Source: Bacteroidales bacterium
GTDB lineage: Bacteria; Bacteroidota; Bacteroidia; Bacteroidales; UBA932
DNA: 7,296 nucleotides
NCBI GenBank assembly: GCA_004552615.1
Contig: SFNZ01000088.1
Span: 1-7,296 of the forward strand
Direction of reading: 5' to 3'
Each line of letters opens with the position of its first letter. Position 1 is the stretch's first letter. The notes beneath the pieces are model-generated. The model saw nothing but the letters and a program-made list of their open reading frames with translations, was not told where the DNA came from and did not search any database. Shown here one piece after another: positions 1-5,817 of this stretch. The translations under genes were made by a program, and so were the position numbers.

Positions 1-402
1 GGTCTTCGGGCAATGAATGTTCGCGATAGGATAATTCTTGGCTGCGAGGAACTTGGAAATCCTGTTTGCAGTAGAAGCGGTGTCATCTCCGCCGATAGTT
101 ACAAGGAGCTTGATGTTGTTGTCCTTGAACAGGTCGAGATTGAAGTTCTTCTCAAAGTCCTCGTCGGTCGGCTTGAAACGGCTCATTTCGAGATAGGAAC
201 CGCCCCTGTTGAAATAACGGTCAGCCTTGAAGAAGTCGAGGTCCTCGGTACGTGCATTCTTGCTGAACAGTCCTGAATAGCCTCCATGGAGACCGATGAC
301 TCTGTAACCCTTTGAAAGGAAAGTCTTGGCAACGCTCATCGAAACTGAGTTCATGCCCGGGGCAGGACCGCCGCCGCACAGGATAATAATTGCATCTTTC
401 AT
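1..402 (-). CDS. 6-phosphofructokinase, PPi-type active site (N-terminal part; gene runs off the window)
   Basis: Phosphorylates fructose 6-phosphate to fructose 1,6-bisphosphate in cytoplasmic glycolysis. Only the first 134 codons are present; the frame is open to base 1. The start ATG (complement of 400-402) has an in-frame TAA eight codons upstream and no better start. Visible motifs are the N-terminal phosphate-binding loop GGGPAPGMN (residues 10-18), the GGSYLEMSR region (67-75), GGDDT (104-108) and PKT (132-134) at the window edge, where PKTIDND would be expected. In the family, ATP-using enzymes have Gly at the second Asp of GGDD and at the Lys of PKT; Asp plus Lys marks pyrophosphate-dependent enzymes. 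Asp107 and Lys133 therefore suggest PPi as phosphoryl donor and a reversible reaction. That is inferred from signature residues; the rest of the protein is not visible. It is transcribed divergently from ligA, with a good promoter match upstream and no Shine-Dalgarno sequence. Confidence 0.93.
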   Translation of the reverse strand, partial: MKDAIIILCGGGPAPGMNSVSMSVAKTFLSKGYRVIGLHGGYSGLFSKNARTEDLDFFKADRYFNRGGSYLEMSRFKPTDEDFEKNFNLDLFKDNNIKLLVTIGGDDTASTANRISKFLAAKNYPIANIHCPKT

Positions 403-445
403 ACTTATTGAAATAATTTTGAATTGTTATTCCCTTTTCGAAATG

Positions 446-479
446 CAAAATTATCTATTTTCAGCAAATTTTCCACAAA
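446..479 (-). promoter_or_regulatory. Bacteroidetes-type promoter for the phosphofructokinase gene
   Basis: On the minus strand, TAATTTTG (complement of 446-453) matches the Bacteroidetes -7 consensus TAnnTTTG exactly. A TTTG (complement of 476-479) lies 22 bases upstream, close to the usual spacing for the -33 element. Transcription would begin around 436-441 and leave an untranslated leader of roughly 35-40 bases before the start at 402. The match is by eye; no transcription data are available. Confidence 0.6.
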
Positions 480-487
480 AAAAGAGT

Positions 488-495
488 TAAATTTG
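488..495 (+). promoter_or_regulatory. Putative -7 element of the ligA operon promoter
   Basis: TAAATTTG matches the Bacteroidetes -7 consensus TAnnTTTG exactly and lies 28 bases before the ligA ATG. No TTTG or TTG stands at the usual 17-23 base spacing upstream; the nearest T-rich stretch (458-461) is slightly too far. This promoter may therefore be weak or activator-dependent. Transcription would begin near 500-504, giving a leader of only about 20 bases. Because the downstream genes are nearly contiguous, it would serve the whole four-gene run. Confidence 0.45.
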
Positions 496-523
496 TATTC
501 TTACGCATATATGAAGCTGCACG

Positions 524-2629
524 ATGGACAGAAATGAAGCACGGATAAGGATTGACGAGCTCCGGGAGACTCTCCGGGAGAACAGCCGCAGATATTACGT
601 GGAGAACGCCCCCACGATGAGCGACTATGAATATGACCATCTCATGTATGAGCTGGAAGACCTCGAGAAGCAGTTTCCTGAATTCATCACCCCTGACTCC
701 CCCACCCGGATAGTGGGGAGCGACCTGGAGGACAGTTCCACTTCCGGAAAGGCCCTCACCGGTCACAGGAAGGAGTTCGAGCAATATCCCCACAAATATC
801 CCATGCTCTCCCTCGGCAACACCTACAGCATGGACGAAGTCCTGGAGTTCACGTCAAGGGCCGCGAAGGCTCTCGGGAGCAAGGAGTTTTCATATTCCTG
901 CGAACTGAAATTCGACGGAACCGCCATCTGCCTGACCTACAGGAACGGACGCCTGCTGAAGGCCCTTACCCGGGGAGACGGCGTGGTGGGCGACGATGTC
1001 ACGGAGAATGCGATGCGCATAAGCAATATCCCGGTCACCCTGAAAGGCAGCGGCTATCCGGAAGAGTTCGAGATACGCGGTGAAGTCCTGATGCCTTACA
1101 AGGAATTCGACAGGCTGAACCAGGAACGGATCGATGAGGAGGAACCGCCTTTCGCCAATCCGAGGAACGCAGCCTCAGGCTCACTGAAATTGCTCGACCC
1201 GGAAGAGGTAGGCCGCAGGGGCCTCTGGTGCACACTCTACCATATCCCGAGCCCTGACATTTCTTTCAGGACACACGACGAGGCAATGCGCGCTGCGGCT
1301 TCATGGGGACTTCCGATATCGGACAAGAGAGAAATCTGCCGTAGCGCGGAAGAAATCGAGAATTACATAAACCGCTGGGACAAGGAAAGGAAATTCCTGC
1401 CTTACGCCACCGACGGCATCGTGATAAAGATAAACGAGCTCGAATACCAGACCGAACTCGGCTACACTTCCAAGTTCCCGAGATGGGCCGTGGCATATAA
1501 ATTCCAGGCCGAAAGAGCCTTGACGAAACTGGAATCAATTGTTTATCAGGTAGGAAGGACAGGAGCCGTGACCCCTGTCGCCAATCTTGCACCGGTCCAG
1601 CTTTCGGGCACTGTCGTGAAACGTGCGACCCTGAACAATGCAGGAATGATGGAACAGATGGACATCCGGACCGGGGACAGCGTATATGTGGAAAAAGGCG
1701 GGGAGATAATCCCGAAAATCACAGGAGTCGAGCTTTCCGAAAGGCCCGCTGACAGTGTCAGGCCTGTTTTCCCTGAGATATGCCCGGACTGCGGAACCCC
1801 TCTCGTGAAAGAGGACGGAGGAGCCAAATATTTCTGCCCCAACCAGGACGGATGCCCGATGCAGATAAAGGGCAGGCTGCTGCATTTCCTCAGCAGGAAA
1901 GCAATGAACGTGATTGCGGGAGAAGCCACTGTGGAACAGCTCTTCAATCTGGACATGGTGCGTACTCCTGCCGATTTCTACGACCTGAAGAGAAACGACC
2001 TGCTCCGGCTCGAAGGGTGGAAAGAAAGGATGGCCGACCGCTTCCTGAGCAGCCTGAGGGATAGCCGGAAGACCGGATTTGACCGTGTCCTGTTCGCCCT
2101 CGGAATCAGATATGTCGGAGAGACGACGGCGAAATCGGCTGCCAAGTATTTCGGCAATATTGACCGCATCTCTTCGGCTTCGATGGAGGAGCTTCTCGCT
2201 GTTCCGGACATCGGGGAGGTCATTGCCGAGAGCATATACAATTATTTCCGCAAGCCGGAACATATCGTGGAGATACAGAGACTGCGTGCGGCAGGCCTGA
2301 AAATGTCGATGGACGCACCGGAGGAGAATCTTTCCGAGGCGCTCAAGGGACTGAGCATAGTGATTTCCGGGAATTTCAGCATTTCCCGCGACGAGATGAA
2401 GGAACTCATCACACTGCACGGCGGCAGGAACAGTTCTTCCCTCAGTTCAAGGACATCATATCTGCTCGCAGGTACGAAACCCGGCCCGGAGAAAATGAAG
2501 AAGGCGGAGCAGCTCGGAATCAAGGTCATCAGCGAAGATGAATTCAGGAAAATGCTGCCGGAAGGAAGCCTGCCTGAAAACCGGGAGGAAGAGGAGGAAT
2601 ACACGGACCTGTTCGGGGGACTCATTTAG
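524..2629 (+). CDS. ligA: NAD(+)-dependent DNA ligase LigA
   Basis: Seals 3'-OH/5'-phosphate nicks using NAD+ in replication (Okazaki fragments) and repair. At 701 residues it is somewhat longer than E. coli LigA (671). Domains in order: Ia, the NMN-binding region with YYVEN and SDYEYD (about 1-60); the adenylation domain with catalytic Lys129 in KFDG, TRGDG (149-153), EIRGE (183-187), NPRNAASG (from 212), DGIVIK (297-302) and PRWAVAYKF (319-327); an OB fold starting near QVGRTGAVTP (342 on); a zinc finger with Cys420, 423, 438 and 444 in Cx2Cx14Cx5C spacing; a helix-hairpin-helix domain (about 455-595); and a BRCT domain (about 607-678). All catalytic motifs are intact. The first two HhH hairpins look degenerate, and an acidic tail ends in YTDLFGGLI. 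The start fits the family's N-terminus; a nearby ATG at 511 is out of frame. It is first in the operon, 9 bases before the next gene. Confidence 0.98.
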   Translation: MDRNEARIRIDELRETLRENSRRYYVENAPTMSDYEYDHLMYELEDLEKQFPEFITPDSPTRIVGSDLEDSSTSGKALTGHRKEFEQYPHKYPMLSLGNTYSMDEVLEFTSRAAKALGSKEFSYSCELKFDGTAICLTYRNGRLLKALTRGDGVVGDDVTENAMRISNIPVTLKGSGYPEEFEIRGEVLMPYKEFDRLNQERIDEEEPPFANPRNAASGSLKLLDPEEVGRRGLWCTLYHIPSPDISFRTHDEAMRAAASWGLPISDKREICRSAEEIENYINRWDKERKFLPYATDGIVIKINELEYQTELGYTSKFPRWAVAYKFQAERALTKLESIVYQVGRTGAVTPVANLAPVQLSGTVVKRATLNNAGMMEQMDIRTGDSVYVEKGGEIIPKITGVELSERPADSVRPVFPEICPDCGTPLVKEDGGAKYFCPNQDGCPMQIKGRLLHFLSRKAMNVIAGEATVEQLFNLDMVRTPADFYDLKRNDLLRLEGWKERMADRFLSSLRDSRKTGFDRVLFALGIRYVGETTAKSAAKYFGNIDRISSASMEELLAVPDIGEVIAESIYNYFRKPEHIVEIQRLRAAGLKMSMDAPEENLSEALKGLSIVISGNFSISRDEMKELITLHGGRNSSSLSSRTSYLLAGTKPGPEKMKKAEQLGIKVISEDEFRKMLPEGSLPENREEEEEYTDLFGGLI

Positions 2630-2638
2630 ATTAGACAG

Positions 2639-3565
2639 ATGAAAAGTATAAATTCCCAAATAAGAAGATTCAAGGACTATCTGTCCGAAGACATCTGGAA
2701 CGAGAACATCGCCAACCTGTCGAGGGCGAGGGCGAGGCTCGTGAAGGACCTCCGCGTGATAGTCATCACCGCCAAGACTTTCTCTGCCCAGAAGATAGGC
2801 TTCCAGGCCGTGGCGCTCAGCTTTTTCTGCACCATGGCGGCAGTCCCGTTCATAGCGATAGCGTTCGCCATAACCGGCGGAGTGGGACTCGAAGACATGC
2901 TTAAAGAGGTGATTTCCACATATATAACTAATCCTCAGGCATTGGATACCCTGTTCACTTTCGCGGAGAACATCATCCAGACGGCGCAGTCAAGCGCGGT
3001 AGGGCTCGTGAGTTCATTGCTGTTCGCATGGCTCGTGATATGGATGATGATGTGCGTGGAATCTGTGTTCAACAACGTATGGAGAGTAAACAAATCCAGG
3101 AAATTCGTCAAAAGGCTGTCCTTTTACATTGCCATAATGTGCCTCTCGCCGTTCATCGTGATGCTGTTCTTCACCGGGTCGGTGGTTTATTCCAATTTGC
3201 TTGACATCCTCGTTCCGAACAGTATAGTGTTCTCGGAGGGAATCAAGTCCTTCCTCGGATGGGTCGTATTCGGATTGATATCGGTATTGACATTCTCGGC
3301 AATGTACAAGTTCATCCCGAATTATCCGGTAAAATACCGTAATGCCATAAAGGCCGCGTTATTGTCCGGGCCGGTTTTCACGCTCATGCAGTATCTTTTC
3401 CTTGAAACACAGATATTTGTCTCACGTCTGAATGCCATCTATGGAGCCGTGGCCGCGATTCCGCTGTTCATGTTCTGGCTGAACTTCGGATGGTTCATCA
3501 TCCTGATCGGGGCGGAGATATCATATGCGTTCCAGAATGTTGCAAGTTTTAACCTTGAGAATTAG
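2639..3565 (+). CDS. YihY/BrkB family inner-membrane protein
   Basis: A polytopic membrane protein of the YihY/BrkB family, once annotated as RNase BN, an assignment later abandoned; its biochemical role is not settled. It has 308 residues, a normal family length. A basic, soluble N-terminal stretch (1-50) precedes about six membrane segments, near 56-80, 120-140, 160-183, 205-224, 238-258 and 268-292. Family landmarks are ALSFFCTMAAVPF in the first segment, ESVFNNVWRV (141-150) after the second, YKFIPNYPVKYRNA (223-236) before the fifth, and NAIYGAVAAIPLFMFW followed by IGAEISYAFQN at the C-terminus. The ATG lies 9 bases after the ligA stop, and its own TAG directly abuts the ATG of the next gene, so translational coupling is likely. 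No Shine-Dalgarno sequence is evident. Family assignment is firm; function is unknown. Confidence 0.93.
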   Translation: MKSINSQIRRFKDYLSEDIWNENIANLSRARARLVKDLRVIVITAKTFSAQKIGFQAVALSFFCTMAAVPFIAIAFAITGGVGLEDMLKEVISTYITNPQALDTLFTFAENIIQTAQSSAVGLVSSLLFAWLVIWMMMCVESVFNNVWRVNKSRKFVKRLSFYIAIMCLSPFIVMLFFTGSVVYSNLLDILVPNSIVFSEGIKSFLGWVVFGLISVLTFSAMYKFIPNYPVKYRNAIKAALLSGPVFTLMQYLFLETQIFVSRLNAIYGAVAAIPLFMFWLNFGWFIILIGAEISYAFQNVASFNLEN

Positions 3566-5809
3566 ATGAGCTTTTCAGAATTCACACAGAAAGACTACGA
3601 AGTCATCGCACGGAGTTACGCGGAGCTGAAGGAGGCTGCGCGCAAGAGATGCAACGGAGAAAACGAGCTGGAAGTCGTGCAGAAAGCGTTCGAGTTCGCG
3701 AACGAAGCTCACAAGAATGTCAGGAGACGCTCGGGAGAACCTTACATTCTCCACCCGGTGGCCGTGGCCAAGATTGTCGTGAACGATATCGGGCTCGGCT
3801 ACAAGTCGATTTCCGCCGCCCTGCTGCATGACGTGGTCGAGGACACTGCCTACAACACTGATGACATCCGGAACATGTTCGGGGACAAGATAGCCTCTCT
3901 TGTGGAGGGTCTGACCAAGATAAAGAACGTCCTTGACAACCAGGACAAGAAGAACAAGAACGACGGATACACCGAGAGCCTGCAGGCGGAGAATTTCAAG
4001 CGGATTCTCCTCACCCTGAACGACGACGTGCGGGTAGTGCTCATCAAACTGGCAGACAGGCTGCACAACTGCCGCACGATAGAGTATATGCCGGAGTACA
4101 AGAGGGACAAGATCCTGAGCGAAACGATGTTCATATTCGTACCGCTCGCCCACCGTCTCGGACTTTACGAGGTGAAATCCGAAATGGAGAACATCTGGCT
4201 GCGTTACAAGGAGCCTGACGCCTACAACGACATCAGCGCCAAGATCAACCGCGACATTTCCGACAAGGAGAAGAGCATCAACGAGTTCATTGCTCCGATA
4301 GAGACTGCGCTGAGGGAGGCAGGATTCGATTTCAGAATCAAGAAACGAGTGAAGACCCCATATTCCATCTGGCACAAGATGGCTGCCAAGCAGATACCTT
4401 TCGAACAGGTATATGACTTGTACGCAGTGAGGATCATCTTCAATCCCGGCCCGGATTCGAACGAGAGCGAGAGAGACCAGTGCTATCACGTATTCTCCAT
4501 TATCACAGGTATTTACAGATACAAGCCGGACAGGGTGAGGGACTGGGTGAAACATCCGAAGAGCAATGGATACGAGGCCCTGCACTGCACCCTCATGAGC
4601 ATGTACGGCCTATGGATCGAGGTGCAGATCCGGAGCAAGAGGATGGACGATATCGCCGAGAAGGGAATCGCCGCACACTGGGCCTACAAGCAGGACGGAT
4701 ACATCGGGGAGAATGACAGCGAGATGGACAAATGGCTCTCCAAGGTCAAGGAAATCCTCGTCAGCCCTGACGTGAATGCGCTCGAGCTGCTGGACATCAT
4801 CCACAATGACCTGATTTCCACGTCTATAATGGTATTCACACCGAAAGGCGAGCAGAAGAGCATCCAGAAAGGGGCCACGGCCCTGGATTTTGCCTACATG
4901 ATACATACGGAGATAGGCAAAAGGGCGATTGCAGCGAAAGTCAATATGAAACTCGTGCCTCTTTCCATGCAGCTGAAGACCGGCGACCAGGTGGAAATCA
5001 TCACGGCCGAGGAGCAGGAGCCGAAAAAGGAATGGCTCGACTTCCTCCAGACAAGGCATGCAAAGGGACTGGTGATGGACTGGTTCCGTTCGGACAAGGC
5101 GAGATATGTCCATGAAGGCAGGACATTACTCAAGGAGAAACTCAGCTCGATAGGCATCAGATTTGATGACAATGTGCTCCGCAACCTCTCATCCGCGATG
5201 GAGGTGAAAAACACGGACGAATTCCTGTTCCGTTTCGGCATCGGCTACATCAGGTTTGACACCATCGCCGAACTCGTGGACAGGAGAGGAGGGAACACAT
5301 TCTGGCATTTTCCGTGGAAAGGAATACACGAGGAAAGGAAGGCTGTCGCTGACAAGAGCCGCAGCTATGTGATCAACGCCCCCGGAGACGGGCACAAATA
5401 CGTGATTGCCGGCTGCTGCCATCCGATTCCGGGAGATCCTGCTGTGGGATTCCTGTCCCCGGGCGGGACCATAACCGTGCACAAGAAGACATGCCAGGTG
5501 GCGGAGAACATCGCATCGAAGCACGGGGACTGGATTGTGAAACTAAAATGGAACACTTCAGGAGGCGGGTCGTTCCCAGTGAGGATAATGCTGAAGGGAA
5601 TCGACCGCGTCGGGCTGCTGAACGACATCACGGGATATATTTCCCTGGTGATGGGCGTGAATATGAGAAGGTTGAACCTCAATACGGAGGACGGCATATT
5701 CGAGGGCTACATCGACATGCTGGTGCATGACCGCGAAGTGCTCGACTCCATGATTGACAAACTTAAGAGTATCAAGGGCATACAGGATGTAATGCGAACT
5801 GATATATAG
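3566..5809 (+). CDS. RelA/SpoT-family bifunctional (p)ppGpp synthetase/hydrolase
   Basis: Makes and degrades the stringent-response alarmone (p)ppGpp in the cytoplasm, probably on or near ribosomes. Its 747 residues match a full-length long RSH. The HD hydrolase domain (about 25-200) keeps its metal and catalytic set: Arg54, His63, His88-Asp89, Glu92-Asp93, and Asp164 and Asn168 in LADRLHN. The synthetase domain (about 230-375) keeps Arg261, Lys263, Ser267, Lys271, Asp284 (DLYAVR), Tyr336 and catalytic Glu352 (EVQIR). The charge-switch motif reads RVRD (323-326), on the basic, bifunctional RxKD side rather than the acidic EXDD of E. coli RelA. Next come TGS (about 421-482), a helical region, the conserved-cysteine region AGCCHP (615-620) to Cys643, and a C-terminal ACT domain (about 670-745). 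Both activities therefore look intact. Whether it is the organism's only long RSH cannot be seen here, so no relA or spoT symbol is assigned. The start codon touches the preceding stop. Confidence 0.96.
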   Translation: MSFSEFTQKDYEVIARSYAELKEAARKRCNGENELEVVQKAFEFANEAHKNVRRRSGEPYILHPVAVAKIVVNDIGLGYKSISAALLHDVVEDTAYNTDDIRNMFGDKIASLVEGLTKIKNVLDNQDKKNKNDGYTESLQAENFKRILLTLNDDVRVVLIKLADRLHNCRTIEYMPEYKRDKILSETMFIFVPLAHRLGLYEVKSEMENIWLRYKEPDAYNDISAKINRDISDKEKSINEFIAPIETALREAGFDFRIKKRVKTPYSIWHKMAAKQIPFEQVYDLYAVRIIFNPGPDSNESERDQCYHVFSIITGIYRYKPDRVRDWVKHPKSNGYEALHCTLMSMYGLWIEVQIRSKRMDDIAEKGIAAHWAYKQDGYIGENDSEMDKWLSKVKEILVSPDVNALELLDIIHNDLISTSIMVFTPKGEQKSIQKGATALDFAYMIHTEIGKRAIAAKVNMKLVPLSMQLKTGDQVEIITAEEQEPKKEWLDFLQTRHAKGLVMDWFRSDKARYVHEGRTLLKEKLSSIGIRFDDNVLRNLSSAMEVKNTDEFLFRFGIGYIRFDTIAELVDRRGGNTFWHFPWKGIHEERKAVADKSRSYVINAPGDGHKYVIAGCCHPIPGDPAVGFLSPGGTITVHKKTCQVAENIASKHGDWIVKLKWNTSGGGSFPVRIMLKGIDRVGLLNDITGYISLVMGVNMRRLNLNTEDGIFEGYIDMLVHDREVLDSMIDKLKSIKGIQDVMRTDI

Positions 5810-5817
5810 AAAACACG

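Noticed and set aside
13..276. A plus-strand ORF opposite the phosphofructokinase gene
   Set aside because: The opposite strand encodes clear PFK motifs through the same bases, so this frame is a shadow.
403..523. Possible riboswitch, small RNA or terminator in the divergent gap
   Set aside because: The region is short and A/T-rich, and I see no stable inverted repeat, G/C-rich stem or known riboswitch core; the promoter elements explain it.
1535..2419. A 294-codon open frame on the minus strand inside ligA
   Set aside because: It is antisense to the conserved OB, zinc-finger and HhH regions of LigA. Its translation shows no domain logic, so it is a codon-bias shadow.
3575..4585. A 336-codon open frame on the minus strand inside rsh
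   Set aside because: It lies wholly antisense to the well-conserved HD and synthetase domains. Its product is Val/Leu-rich with no recognisable domain, as expected for a shadow of a gene with G/C-rich third positions.
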